DNA from: Collinsella sp.
GTDB taxonomy: Bacteria > Actinomycetota > Coriobacteriia > Coriobacteriales > Coriobacteriaceae
NCBI GenBank assembly: GCA_031296755.1
Contig: JAUMMZ010000047.1
Coordinates: 32,288-96,287, forward strand
Direction: 5' to 3'
Length of the DNA stretch: 64,000 bases
The notes under the pieces were generated by a model. The model saw only the letters and a list, made by a program, of their open reading frames with translations, ran no database searches and was not told the DNA's origin. How positions within the stretch are numbered: position 1 is the first letter of the stretch; every line of letters starts with the position of its first letter. Below, piece after piece: positions 43,309-52,680 of this stretch. The position numbers were made by a program, and so were the translations under genes.

Positions 43309-45540
43309 GTGGCACACAACAAACTGGAGGCAAGCCCCCAAGACCAGCGTGGTCAAGGCGGGCACGGAGCCATCCCCCTCTCCGCTGGCATGCTGCTCGT
43401 AACGCTCGGCGTCGTCTATGGCGACATCGGCACGAGCCCCATGTACACCATGAAATCAATCGTCGCCAACAACGGCGGCATCGGTACCGTCAGCGAAGAC
43501 ATGATCTTGGGAGCGCTTTCGCTTGTCATCTGGACCATGACGCTCGTGACCACGGTCAAGTACGTGGTTATCGCCATGAAGGCCGATAACCACAACGAGG
43601 GCGGCATCTTCGCCCTGTTTAGCTTGGTGCGCAAAGTGGCGCCGTGGCTGATCCTTCCCGCCATGATCGGCGGCGCGGCGCTGCTCGCCGACGGCATCCT
43701 CACCCCCGCCGTCACGGTTACCACGGCCATCGAGGGCTTGCGCACTATCGAGTGGGGCCACGCGCTTTTGGGTGACGGCCAGACCAACGTAATCATCATC
43801 ACCATCATCATTATCTGCGGCCTGTTTGCCATGCAGCGCGCCGGTACCTCGTCGATCGGCAAGCTGTTCGGCCCGCTCATGACGCTGTGGTTCCTGTTCC
43901 TGGCAGGCGCCGGCCTGTTCAACATGCTCGGCAACCTGTCCATCTTGCGTGCGCTCAACCCCATCCGCGGCATCATGTTCCTGTTCTCGCCCATCAACCA
44001 CTCGGGCATTATGGTGCTCGGCTTTGTCTTTCTGTCGACGACCGGCGCCGAGGCCCTCTACTCGGACATGGGCCACGTTGGCAAGGCAAACATCTATGCA
44101 TCCTGGCCGTTTGTTAAGGCGGCCCTTATCCTCAACTACCTGGGTCAGGGCGCTTGGCTGCTCGCCAATAACTCCAACCCCCAGATGCTCGCGATGGATA
44201 TCGTCAACCCGTTCTACATGATGCTTCCCGAGCCCCTGCGCCCCTTTGCCATCGTGCTTTCGGCCGTAGCGGCCATCATCGCCTCGCAGGCGCTCATCAC
44301 CGGCTCGTTCTCGCTGGTATCCGAGGCAACCCGTCTCAATCTCATGCCGCACCTGCGCATCCACTACCCCAGCGACACCAAGGGCCAGCTCTATATTCCG
44401 CTCGTCAACAACATCATGTGGGTCGGCTGCATCTTCATCGTGCTGCTGTTCCAGAACTCCGAGCGCATGGAGAGCGCCTACGGCCTCGCCATCACCGTGA
44501 CCATGCTCATGACCACGACGCTTTTGACGAGCTATATCGCCGGCATCCTCAAGCACAAACTGGGTGCCTGCGTCTTCGCACTGCTCTTTGGCGCCATTGA
44601 GCTGTGCTTCTTTGCCTCGTGCCTCACCATGTTCTTTGACGGCGGCTATGTCATGATCTTCTTGGCCGCGCTGCTGTTTGGCCTTATGTACGTGTGGCGC
44701 CGCGGCACCGCCATCGAGCGCACGCAGACCATCCTGCTGCCCGTCTCCAAGTACATTGACCAGCTCGACCGCCTGCGCAACGACGAGACCTATCCCGTGC
44801 TTGCCGACAACCTGGTGTTCCTCACCAACAGCCCCGACCCGCTCACGCTCGACCGCGATGTGCTCTATTCCATCTTGGATAAGCATCCCAAGCGCGCCAA
44901 GGCATACTGGTTCATCAACGTGTACGTTACCGATGAGCCCTATACGCACGAGTATTCCGTCGAGACCTTTGGCACGGACTTCCTGTTCCGCGTGCGCCTG
45001 GACCTGGGCTTTAAGGTCAACCAGCGCATCAATGCCTACCTGCGCCAGATCGTTGGCGACCTGATGGCATCGGGTGAGCTGCCGCCGCAGCATCACACCT
45101 ACTCCATCTACGAGACACGCGGCAACGTGGGCGACTTCCGTTTTTGCATGCTGCGCAAGATGCTCGCCCCCGAAACGGACATCAACCGCAACGACCACCG
45201 CGTGATGGCCATCAAGTACGCCGTCCGCCGCGCCTGCGGAAGCCCGGCACGCTGGTACGGTCTAGAGAACTCGGCCATCATCATCGAGTACGTGCCCCTC
45301 TTTGCCCGCATGCGCCCGGCAGTCAAACTCGTGCGCACCCAGGTGCCGCTCGAAGTTCAGATCGAGGAAGCCGAGGAAATGGAAGTCGACATCTTCTCGG
45401 ACGACTTGGTCAACGGCAACGAGGCCGGTAGAAACATGAACGTCGATCCCACCGAGCTGCTCGAGAGCGTCGCCGATACGCCCGAACAGCAACAGCTCGA
45501 CGGCCTCGAGAGCGAACAACTCAACGACGTCAACTTCTAG
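43309..45540 (+). CDS. kup: Potassium uptake protein Kup
   Basis: 743 residues. The start is GTG at 43309 because AAAGGGAG precedes it at proper spacing; the in-frame ATG at 43291 lacks a site and would overlap the palindrome. The N-terminal two thirds has about 12 helices with the Kup signature GVVYGDIGTSPMYT and FALFSLVRKVAPW; the rest (about 480-743) is the cytosolic domain, with IPVSKY-like LLPVSKYID and an acidic tail. It takes up K+ with protons. Single gene, own terminator. Confidence 0.93.
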   Translation: MAHNKLEASPQDQRGQGGHGAIPLSAGMLLVTLGVVYGDIGTSPMYTMKSIVANNGGIGTVSEDMILGALSLVIWTMTLVTTVKYVVIAMKADNHNEGGIFALFSLVRKVAPWLILPAMIGGAALLADGILTPAVTVTTAIEGLRTIEWGHALLGDGQTNVIIITIIIICGLFAMQRAGTSSIGKLFGPLMTLWFLFLAGAGLFNMLGNLSILRALNPIRGIMFLFSPINHSGIMVLGFVFLSTTGAEALYSDMGHVGKANIYASWPFVKAALILNYLGQGAWLLANNSNPQMLAMDIVNPFYMMLPEPLRPFAIVLSAVAAIIASQALITGSFSLVSEATRLNLMPHLRIHYPSDTKGQLYIPLVNNIMWVGCIFIVLLFQNSERMESAYGLAITVTMLMTTTLLTSYIAGILKHKLGACVFALLFGAIELCFFASCLTMFFDGGYVMIFLAALLFGLMYVWRRGTAIERTQTILLPVSKYIDQLDRLRNDETYPVLADNLVFLTNSPDPLTLDRDVLYSILDKHPKRAKAYWFINVYVTDEPYTHEYSVETFGTDFLFRVRLDLGFKVNQRINAYLRQIVGDLMASGELPPQHHTYSIYETRGNVGDFRFCMLRKMLAPETDINRNDHRVMAIKYAVRRACGSPARWYGLENSAIIIEYVPLFARMRPAVKLVRTQVPLEVQIEEAEEMEVDIFSDDLVNGNEAGRNMNVDPTELLESVADTPEQQQLDGLESEQLNDVNF

Positions 45541-45560
45541 TGACGTCACAAATCAACGAC

Positions 45561-45598
45561 AGCGGCCCTGCACCTCACGAGAGACGCAGGGCCGCTTT
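45561..45598. terminator. Bidirectional terminator between kup and the bile salt hydrolase gene
   Basis: An 11-base GC-rich stem (AGCGGCCCTGC and complement) with TTT after it, between convergent genes. Confidence 0.85.
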
Positions 45599-45619
45599 GC
45601 ATTGCAGTAAAGCTAGCGG

Positions 45620-46585
45620 CTACGAACGGCGTGGCTCGGGAACCACGAGCCTATCGGAGCTCGCGCCCTCGGCATCCATCAGGCTCACGTAGCGAATCGA
45701 CGGATCCCCATACATCGCGTAGTAATAATTGCCCGTGCGCGCGCTAAAGCATCCGGTGTAGATAGTCTTCTCGAACTTGCCATCGCCCATCCTGGACGCT
45801 CCCTCGATCATCACCACGCCCTCGAGCGAGCGGAACATGCGAACGACGTTTTCGGTCTCGCTCTCCTTTTGTGGGTAATTGGCATTGAGGTACGCCGCCT
45901 TTACAAAACGGCTCGGCGAATAGCAATCGCCCGGAATGCCGCGCATGCCGGCACCGGCTCCATAGGGCTTAAGCTCGGCGCCACGCCATGTCGCCGTCTG
46001 CGGAAAATCGCTTGTGGCGGTGATATAGGTGCGGAGGTTTTCCATGTGCCACGGGAAGGTGGGCTGATTGGCGAGGGTGTCGACCGGATCGCCGTATACA
46101 TGCAGGCCGTCAGCCATCATCTCGACCACGATGCTACGCTGGCTGTCGCCGATAATCCAATGGAGCAGCGACACGCCCAGCCCCTCTCCGGCAGATTTGG
46201 CGACAATCACCGTATCGCGCAGCGCAGCCTCGACCTCATCGACCGTCGAGAACGTCGCTGCCACCCACAGGGGAAACTCATAGGCCGCGATATTGGTCTT
46301 GCCGTCGACAGGGTCCTCGGCATACTCGGCATAACCCGGGAAATTGAGACCCGCCACGGCAAGGCCTGCATCGTTGCCGCAATCGAAGAACATAGGGTAG
46401 TTCTTGTAATCGATGCACATACCGATCACCGCGTGTGCCGCTGTCGCGTCGTCGATAAACGAATACGGAATGTGAAACCCGCGCGGCATCACGCGAACCT
46501 GTTGGCCGTAGTCAAAGCTCCAGTCGAGATTGCGGCCCAGATACATGTGGCCAGAATTATCGGTAAATCGAATACTCGTACACAT
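45620..46585 (-). CDS. bsh: Bile salt hydrolase / choloylglycine hydrolase family
   Basis: 321 residues from ATG at 46585 after AGGAGGCGCT; this start puts the nucleophile at Cys2 (MCTS), needed for the N-terminal nucleophile enzyme. Arg18 and Asp21 in GRNLDWSF, the bile-salt type loop GLNFPGYAEY with its Asn, and downstream conserved Asn and Arg positions fit a conjugated-bile-acid hydrolase better than penicillin V acylase. It cleaves glycine or taurine from bile salts and is a common trait of gut Collinsella. No signal peptide, so it is intracellular. Single gene. Confidence 0.88.
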   Translation of the reverse strand: MCTSIRFTDNSGHMYLGRNLDWSFDYGQQVRVMPRGFHIPYSFIDDATAAHAVIGMCIDYKNYPMFFDCGNDAGLAVAGLNFPGYAEYAEDPVDGKTNIAAYEFPLWVAATFSTVDEVEAALRDTVIVAKSAGEGLGVSLLHWIIGDSQRSIVVEMMADGLHVYGDPVDTLANQPTFPWHMENLRTYITATSDFPQTATWRGAELKPYGAGAGMRGIPGDCYSPSRFVKAAYLNANYPQKESETENVVRMFRSLEGVVMIEGASRMGDGKFEKTIYTGCFSARTGNYYYAMYGDPSIRYVSLMDAEGASSDRLVVPEPRRS

Positions 46586-46651
46586 AGCGCCTCCTAGCTT
46601 TACGTTCTTGCTAATTTCATTGTCTCCAAACAAAAAGGCGCTAAACACAAA

Positions 46652-46684
46652 AGCCCGGACATGACAACAATGTCATGCCCGGGC
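46652..46684 (-). terminator. Terminator of the second deformylase-like gene
   Basis: A hairpin GCCCGG-CATGACA and complement with a 4-base loop. On the minus strand it is followed by TTTTGTGTTT. Confidence 0.85.
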
Positions 46685-46716
46685 CAAAAGAGACGAAGTG
46701 CGGTGCTTTGGTCCCC

Positions 46717-47136
46717 TTAGACCAACTTTCCAAGACAGTGGTCAATCATGTGTTGAATCATCTGCGCCTCGAAGCCCACAAAGTCCTGCTTGCGCTCGCG
46801 CATCTTGCCGTCGACGATCACGTCATAAGCGACCTTGCACTTGATATAGCGCGTGGACTTGGTGACCTCCTCGTGCGTCAGGCAGCTCTCCTCCATCTTG
46901 CTGGCACCCAGGCCAAACACCAGACGGGGGTTGTAGAGCACGTGGGGCTCGCCGGCGTCGTCCAGGTAGACGCAGACCTTCTTGGTAACGCCAATCTGGT
47001 TAGCGGCAAGGCAGCCGGCATCGTCGAGCGACTTGATGGTATCGATCAGGTCCTGTGCCACCGACTCGTCCTCGACGGTCGCAACCTCGCAACGCTGGGA
47101 CAGAATAGCCTCGTCGTGGCAGAGCTCTTTAATCAT
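46717..47136 (-). CDS. Peptide deformylase-like protein lacking the HExxH glutamate
   Basis: 139 residues. ATG at 47136 is chosen since GGAGG lies 5-6 bases before; the ATG at 47148 overlaps this site. Motif 1 is GCLAANQIG (41-49, Gln47 present), motif 2 EESCLTH (Cys85 present), but motif 3 is HMIDH (129-133): the catalytic Glu is Met130. The two metal His remain, so metal binding is possible without normal hydrolysis. It is a paralogue of 39094-39504, which has the opposite defect. Function may be binding or regulation. Confidence 0.8.
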   Translation of the reverse strand: MIKELCHDEAILSQRCEVATVEDESVAQDLIDTIKSLDDAGCLAANQIGVTKKVCVYLDDAGEPHVLYNPRLVFGLGASKMEESCLTHEEVTKSTRYIKCKVAYDVIVDGKMRERKQDFVGFEAQMIQHMIDHCLGKLV

Positions 47137-47329
47137 ACGTTCCTCCATAGGGGTCGTTGTAACTGCTTAAGTATACGGTACCCACACATTTTCATGCGAA
47201 AAATACCGTCTGTCTGCTACAAAGCGCCGAACATCAACATGCGAGGAACATCAGCCTTTCAAAGGCGATATAGTAGTTGAGTTCGTGTCAATCGGCCTAA
47301 ACTCGGGGCCGAGCAAGGAAAGGGTATGC

Positions 47330-48640
47330 ATGGACGAACTATTTCACGTCAGCGAGCGCAAGTCCACAATCGGGACCGAACTCCGCGCTGGACTGACAAC
47401 ATTCCTGGCGATGGCCTACATCATCGCCGTCAACCCCGCGGTGCTCTCGGGCGCTGGCATCGATGCGGGAGCGCTCGCCTGCGCCACCTGCCTGGGCGCC
47501 GGCATCATGACCATCTGCATGGGCATCTTCGCCAACCGCCCGCTCGCCTGCGCGTCGGGCTTAGGCGTCAACGCGATGATCGCTGGAATCACCACCACCG
47601 TCTGCGGCGGTGACTGGCACGTGGCCATGAGCGTCATCTTCCTCGAGGGTATCGTCATCTTGCTGCTCGTGCTTTGTGGCCTGCGCGAGGCCATCATGGA
47701 CGCCATCCCGGTTGTCCTGCGTCACGCCATCTCGGTGGGTCTGGGCCTGTTCATCGCCATGATTGGCCTGTGCGATGCCGGCATTATCACCGCTGGCGCC
47801 GGTACACTCGTCGGTCTGGGCGACATCACCTCCCCCACCTTCATCGTCGGCATCATCTCCATCCTGGTGACAGTCGCCCTCGCCTGCCGCAACGTCCCCG
47901 GCTCGCTGCTCATCGGCATCGTCGTCGCCGTCATCGCCGGTATCCCCCTAGGTGTGACCCATGCTCCGACCGGTATCATCGCCCCGCTCGACTTCTCGAG
48001 CATCGGTGGCCCCATCGCCGACGCCGGCGGCGTGCCCGCCATCGTCAAGGTCCTTACCGACCCCGCGCTCCTCGTCATCTCGTTCTCGCTGCTCATGAGT
48101 GACTTCTTCGACACCATGGGCACCGCGATGGCCGTGGCCAAGCAGGGCGAGTTCCTCACCGACGACGGCAACGTCGAGAATATCAAGGAGATCCTGATCG
48201 TCGACTCCGCCGCCGCTGCTGTGGGCGGTTTCATGGGTGTCTCCTCCATCACCACCTTCGTCGAGTCCACTTCCGGCGCCGCCGACGGTGGCCGCACGGG
48301 CCTCACCTCCGTCACCACCGGCGTGCTGTTCATTCTCGCCGCGTTCTTCTCCCCCATCGTCACCATCGTTTCCAGCGCCGCCACCTGCGGTGCTCTGGTC
48401 TACGTCGGCTACCTCATGATGAGCGAGGCCTCCGAGATCGACTGGTCCGACGTGTCGCAGGGTTTCCCGGCGTTCATGATTGTCGCCGGCGTGCCCTTCA
48501 CCTACTCCATCTCTGCCGGCATTGGCCTAGGCTTTATCGCCTACGTGATCGTCGCGCTCTTTAAGGGCGAGGCCTCCAAGATCAAGCCGCTCATGTGGAT
48601 CGCAGCTCTCGCCTTCCTCGTCTACTTCTTCGTAGCGTAA
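47330..48640 (+). CDS. Purine (guanine/hypoxanthine) permease, AzgA/PbuG-type NCS2
   Basis: 436 residues, ~12-14 helices. ATG at 47330 after AAGGAAAGGG; the ATG at 47326 is in another frame. Family marks: ELRAGLTTFLAMAYIIAVNPAVLS, the GLGVNAM motif, and DFFDTMGTAMAVAKQ and VESTSGAADGGRTGLTSV. It imports purines with protons. No purine riboswitch is seen in its 193-base leader, though ACGGTA/TACCGT form an inverted repeat near 47174-47205. Its last 14 codons are duplicated at 50647-50691. Confidence 0.92.
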   Translation: MDELFHVSERKSTIGTELRAGLTTFLAMAYIIAVNPAVLSGAGIDAGALACATCLGAGIMTICMGIFANRPLACASGLGVNAMIAGITTTVCGGDWHVAMSVIFLEGIVILLLVLCGLREAIMDAIPVVLRHAISVGLGLFIAMIGLCDAGIITAGAGTLVGLGDITSPTFIVGIISILVTVALACRNVPGSLLIGIVVAVIAGIPLGVTHAPTGIIAPLDFSSIGGPIADAGGVPAIVKVLTDPALLVISFSLLMSDFFDTMGTAMAVAKQGEFLTDDGNVENIKEILIVDSAAAAVGGFMGVSSITTFVESTSGAADGGRTGLTSVTTGVLFILAAFFSPIVTIVSSAATCGALVYVGYLMMSEASEIDWSDVSQGFPAFMIVAGVPFTYSISAGIGLGFIAYVIVALFKGEASKIKPLMWIAALAFLVYFFVA

Positions 48641-48667
48641 CGGCATAGTCTGCTAAAACAGAACACC

Positions 48668-48707
48668 AAAGCGCGGAGTCGCATCGAGCGGCTCCGCGCT
48701 TTTCTTT
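48668..48707 (+). terminator. Terminator of the purine permease gene
   Basis: GCGCGGAG...CTCCGCGC hairpin followed by TTTTCTTTT. Duplicated with small changes at 50718-50755. Confidence 0.9.
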
Positions 48708-48848
48708 TAAAGCCAGGCAACGCACAGACGCGCGATGTTTTGCTTCCCAAGTTTTGGACATTTTGCCCTCCAAACGGCACTACCGCCGGCTACATCCTGC
48801 AGATATGCTGGGCTTAATCGCATAGGCCCTATGAGGATGGGAGTAACC

Positions 48849-50624
48849 ATGGCCGCCTTGTTCACGACCCCCAATCGCAATGACAAAACCTCTGGAGCCC
48901 ATTTTGTCGAGCCCGACGTGTGCCGTCGCACGCTGCTCGCACACGGCAGCTGGCGCCGCGTGACGCGCCGCATCGTCTGCGGCCTGGCCTGCGCGCTCAC
49001 GGTGAGCTCGCTGCTCATGCCGAGCGTCTCGCTCGCGGCCGAGTGGGTGGACGTCGGCGGCGTCCGCCACGAAGCGGCCGCGGGGCCCGCGGGAGACGCC
49101 GCCGGCACCTGGAGCTGGGACGGCGCCGATGACATGAAGCTCAACGGCTATAACGGCGGCGCGATCGAGGCAGCGGGCAAGCTCAACGTGAGCTACGAGG
49201 GCGACAACATCGTCACTAACGGCGACGGCCGCGGCATCAAGGTTAAGGATGGCGCGAACGAGAACGCCGAGCTTAATATTCAGGGCGACGCGTCCAGCAC
49301 GCTCAACGTGACATCTTCTCGTGACGCCATCACTTCCGTCGGCAGCATCAACATCGACGGCGCTGGCACTGTCAACGCCACGAGCACCGAGCACGATGCC
49401 ATCGATGCCGGGGGCGATGTCACCATCAAGGGCTCGGGAAACGTTAACGCCACGGGCGATTCGGATGGCATCAGGGCCGACGGCAACATCACGATCGACA
49501 ACAGCGGAACCGTCACCGCCAAGGCCACCGAGGATCAGGGTATCGATGCTAACGAGAACCTCATCATAAAGGGCGGCGGCAAGGTAGAGGCAAGCTCTAT
49601 CAAAGACAATGCGATTTGGGCCGACGGCAACATCGAGATCTCGGGTGGCAGCCAGGTCAAGGCAAGCTCCGAGGAAGACGCCACCATCGACGGTAAAAAC
49701 AGCCTCACGGTCACGAACGCTTCCCTCAACGCAAGTGGCGTTGGGTATGGCATCTATGTCTACAAGGGCATCACGTTCGATGGCGCAACCGTAACGGTCC
49801 GTGCAAGTGCAGGGAACGATGAAGCCAGCGCCCTCTTCACCGACGAGGACGACATCGTCATCAAGAACGGCTCGATCGTGGATGCGTTCGCAGAAGGCCA
49901 GTTCTCGACCGCAATCTTCACCAGAAACTACTACCCCAACGAAGCGGGTGGTCACATCTACATTAGTGACTCCGTTGTCAAGGCTATAGCCCGCTATGTC
50001 GAGTCCGGTAGCGACGGCCCCGATCACTACAGCAACGACCAAAGTGGCGCGGTCATTCCCGAGCATAGGGGCATGAACATCGGCATCTTTGCCCGGACCA
50101 AGGAGGGCATCACGCCCGCGACCATCTCGATTGTCCGCAGTAAGGTCACAGCTGAGGGAGACACGGCGGCAATCTTCGCCCTTGCCGTGAGCGCGGACGG
50201 CGAGACAATCGGCACCATCGAGATCGAAGGCGCTCCCATACAGACGCCCACAGGCGGCAAGATCATTGGCTATCGCAACAAGGAAGAACTCGATGACGGC
50301 ATCTTCTACGTGGTGGGTCAAACCATCGGCACGGGCGACGCTGTGATCGACTCCCCCTATAACGAAGCTGTCGCCAAGAGCACGGTCATCGCGCCTCCCG
50401 AGGAGATCAAACCCGAGGAGAAGCCAGGCGAGACCAAGCCCGAGGGTTCCAAGTCCGAGGGCACGAAGACGACCAAGACCGTTGCAGTTGCAGCCACGGG
50501 AGCAAAGATCGCCGGCAAACTCGCAGCAACCGGCGACGCCTCGAGCGCAGCCATCGTGGCAGCCGCCCTTGCGGGAACAGCCGCCATCGCCGCGGGCGCC
50601 GTGGTGAGCCGCAAGCGCTCGTAA
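48849..50624 (+). CDS. LAxTG-anchored beta-helix surface protein, copy 1
   Basis: 591 residues. ATG at 48849 after GGGAG. A long basic N-terminus precedes the hydrophobic signal core (IVCGLACALTVSSLLMPSVSL; cleavage near LAAEW). The centre (about 130-320) has seven ~22-residue rungs of the type DGIxADGNITIxGxGxVxA, a right-handed beta helix similar to the Cthe_2159-type carbohydrate/polygalacturonate-binding family. A larger domain follows, then a Pro/Glu/Lys-rich wall-spanning linker. The C-terminus is KLAATGD, a hydrophobic stretch and SRKRS: a class E sortase motif. Likely an adhesin. It is 2,047 bases from its paralogue, from which it came by tandem duplication. Confidence 0.85.
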   Translation: MAALFTTPNRNDKTSGAHFVEPDVCRRTLLAHGSWRRVTRRIVCGLACALTVSSLLMPSVSLAAEWVDVGGVRHEAAAGPAGDAAGTWSWDGADDMKLNGYNGGAIEAAGKLNVSYEGDNIVTNGDGRGIKVKDGANENAELNIQGDASSTLNVTSSRDAITSVGSINIDGAGTVNATSTEHDAIDAGGDVTIKGSGNVNATGDSDGIRADGNITIDNSGTVTAKATEDQGIDANENLIIKGGGKVEASSIKDNAIWADGNIEISGGSQVKASSEEDATIDGKNSLTVTNASLNASGVGYGIYVYKGITFDGATVTVRASAGNDEASALFTDEDDIVIKNGSIVDAFAEGQFSTAIFTRNYYPNEAGGHIYISDSVVKAIARYVESGSDGPDHYSNDQSGAVIPEHRGMNIGIFARTKEGITPATISIVRSKVTAEGDTAAIFALAVSADGETIGTIEIEGAPIQTPTGGKIIGYRNKEELDDGIFYVVGQTIGTGDAVIDSPYNEAVAKSTVIAPPEEIKPEEKPGETKPEGSKSEGTKTTKTVAVAATGAKIAGKLAATGDASSAAIVAAALAGTAAIAAGAVVSRKRS

Positions 50625-50646
50625 ACACTTTTTCGCACGGGACGGG

Positions 50647-50691
50647 TGGATCGCGGCCCTTGCCTTCCTCGTCTACTTCTTCGTAGCGTAA
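50647..50691 (+). pseudogene. Duplicated 3' end of the purine permease gene
   Basis: The 45 bases encode the permease's last 14 residues (WIAALAFLVYFFVA) and its stop, with only a few base changes. They have no start or ribosome site. The fragment marks the left junction of the tandem duplication: it lies just downstream of adhesin copy 1 and is followed by a copy of the permease terminator. Confidence 0.9.
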
Positions 50692-50717
50692 GGGCAAGGC
50701 TGCAAAAGCTGAACAAT

Positions 50718-50755
50718 AAAGCGCGGAGTCGCCATGCGGCCCCGCGCTTTTCTTT
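50718..50755 (+). terminator. Duplicated terminator
   Basis: A copy of the hairpin at 48668-48707: GCGCGGAGTCGCC...GGCCCCGCGC followed by TTTTCTTTT. It now ends transcription of adhesin copy 1. Confidence 0.9.
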
Positions 50756-50895
50756 TAGCGCCGGTCCCTGCGCCGGCGTGCGGCCTATTTCTCCCCCATT
50801 TTGGCCATTTTGCCCTCCAAACGGCACTACCGCCGGCAACATCCAGCAGATACGCTGAATCTAGTCGTATAGGCCCTATGAGAACGGGAGCAACC

Positions 50896-52680
50896 ATGGC
50901 AGCCTTGTTCACGACCCCCAAACGCAATGACACTACCGCCGGAACCCATGTTGCCGAACCCGACGTTCGCCGTCGCATAGGACTCGCGCACGGCAGCTGG
51001 CGCCGCGTGACGCGCCGCATCGTCTGCGGCCTGGCCTGCGCGCTCACGGTGAGCTCGCTGCTCATGCCGAGCGTCTCGCTCGCAGCGGAATGGGTCAAGG
51101 TCGGCGGCAACAAGTACAACACCGCGGCGAGCGACGAGGCCGGTACCTGGTCGTGGGACGGCGCCGACGACTTGAAGCTCAACAACTATAACGGCGGCGA
51201 GATCCAGGCCGCAGGCAAGCTCAACGTGAATTACTCGGGAACCAACATCGTCACTGCCGAATGGATCGAAAGCATCAACGTTTCTCATGGCACTAACGAG
51301 AATGCCGAGCTCAATATCCAAGGCGACGAGGGCGGCACGCTCAGCGTGACATCTACTGAGGACGCTATCCTCACCACGGGTAATATCAACATCGACGGAG
51401 CCGGATCCGTCAACGCCACGAGCACTGGGTTTGATGCCATCAATGCCGGAGGTGATCTCGCTATCAAAGGTTCGGGCAACGTCAACGCCACGGGTGCATC
51501 GGATGGCATCAGGGCAAACGGCAATATCACGATTGACGACAGCGGAGCCGTCACCGCCAAGGCTACCAAGGACAAGGGTATTGGAGCCGACAAGAACCTC
51601 ACCATCAAGGGTGGCGGGACGGTCGAGGCAAGCTCAGCCGATGGTGAGGCCCTTTGGAGCGGCGACAATATCAACATCTCGGACGGCAGCCAGGTCAAGG
51701 CAAGCTCCGAGGAAGACGCTGCCGTCGAGGCCAAGGGCAGCCTCGCAGCCACAAACGCCTCCCTCAACGTAAACGGTGTTGAATATGGCGTCTATGCCCA
51801 CAAGGGCATCACCCTCGATCATGCAAACGTGACGGTCCGTGCAAGTAAAGGCAGATACGGTGGCGCCAACGCCCTCTTCACCTACCAGGACGACATCGTC
51901 GTCAAGAACGGCTCCACCGTGGACGCGTTTGCGGAAGGCGAGGTTTCGGCTGCATTCTCCACCAGAAACGATCGACCCAACGAGAAGGGCGGCCACATCT
52001 ACATCAGCGACTCCGTTGTCAAGGCCATAGCCCGCTATGTCGAGAACGGCGACGGCCCCATCCCCTACAGCGAAAACCAAGATGGCGAGACGAGGCGCGA
52101 ACCCCAAGGCGAGAACATCGGCATCATCGCCCAGACCAGCGAGGGCGTCACACCCGCAGTCATCTCGATCATCCGCAGCAAGGTAACGGCCGAAGGAGAT
52201 ACAGCGGCAATCTTTGCCCGTGCCATGAGCGCTGACGGCAAGACAATCGGCACCATCAAGATTGAGAACGCCGCCATCCAGACGCCCGAAGGCGGCAAGG
52301 TCATTGACTATCGCAAGCTCCGTGACGGCATCTACGAGGCAGGCCAAGCCATCGGCACGGGCGACGCCACGGTCGACTCCCTCTATATCAAAGCAGTCGC
52401 CAAAAGTACGACCATCGCACCTCCCGAGGTAGCCAAGCCGGAAGACCCCAAGCCCGACGAGACCAAGCCCGCAGAAAGCAAGCCCGCGGAGTCCAAGCAG
52501 AACCCCAAGCCTGAGGGCTCAAAGCCGACCAAGGCCGTTGCGGCTTCAACCACGAAAGCCAAGACTACCGGCGTGCTCGCGGCAACCGGCGACACCTCGG
52601 GTGCGGCCATCGTGGCAACCGTCCTTGCGGGAACAGCCGCTATCGCCGCAGGCACCATGGCGAGCCGTAAGCGTTCTTAG
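50896..52680 (+). CDS. LAxTG-anchored beta-helix surface protein, copy 2
   Basis: 594 residues. Same design as copy 1: MAALFTTPKRND start, near-identical signal region (HGSWRRVTRRIVCGLACAL), beta-helix rungs with DGIRANGNITI, the larger domain (for example YISDSVVKAIARYVE), a longer Pro/Lys/Glu linker with KPAESKPAESK, and VLAATGD plus hydrophobic tail and SRKRS. The signal and tail are most conserved; the rungs and residues 40-70 differ most, so ligand range may have changed. ATG at 50896 has GGGAGCAACC. Its promoter region is also a copy. Confidence 0.85.
   Translation: MAALFTTPKRNDTTAGTHVAEPDVRRRIGLAHGSWRRVTRRIVCGLACALTVSSLLMPSVSLAAEWVKVGGNKYNTAASDEAGTWSWDGADDLKLNNYNGGEIQAAGKLNVNYSGTNIVTAEWIESINVSHGTNENAELNIQGDEGGTLSVTSTEDAILTTGNINIDGAGSVNATSTGFDAINAGGDLAIKGSGNVNATGASDGIRANGNITIDDSGAVTAKATKDKGIGADKNLTIKGGGTVEASSADGEALWSGDNINISDGSQVKASSEEDAAVEAKGSLAATNASLNVNGVEYGVYAHKGITLDHANVTVRASKGRYGGANALFTYQDDIVVKNGSTVDAFAEGEVSAAFSTRNDRPNEKGGHIYISDSVVKAIARYVENGDGPIPYSENQDGETRREPQGENIGIIAQTSEGVTPAVISIIRSKVTAEGDTAAIFARAMSADGKTIGTIKIENAAIQTPEGGKVIDYRKLRDGIYEAGQAIGTGDATVDSLYIKAVAKSTTIAPPEVAKPEDPKPDETKPAESKPAESKQNPKPEGSKPTKAVAASTTKAKTTGVLAATGDTSGAAIVATVLAGTAAIAAGTMASRKRS

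Noticed and set aside
43456..45198. A 580-codon minus-strand frame opposite kup
   Set aside because: Shadow of kup; low-complexity sequence rich in Glu, Gly, His and Val with no motif.
47137..47329. A purine riboswitch before the purine permease
   Set aside because: The conserved core of purine aptamers is not present in this leader.
48780..50321. A 513-codon minus-strand frame opposite surface protein 1
   Set aside because: Mirror of the repeated rungs; Asp/Val/Gly-rich without a fold signature.
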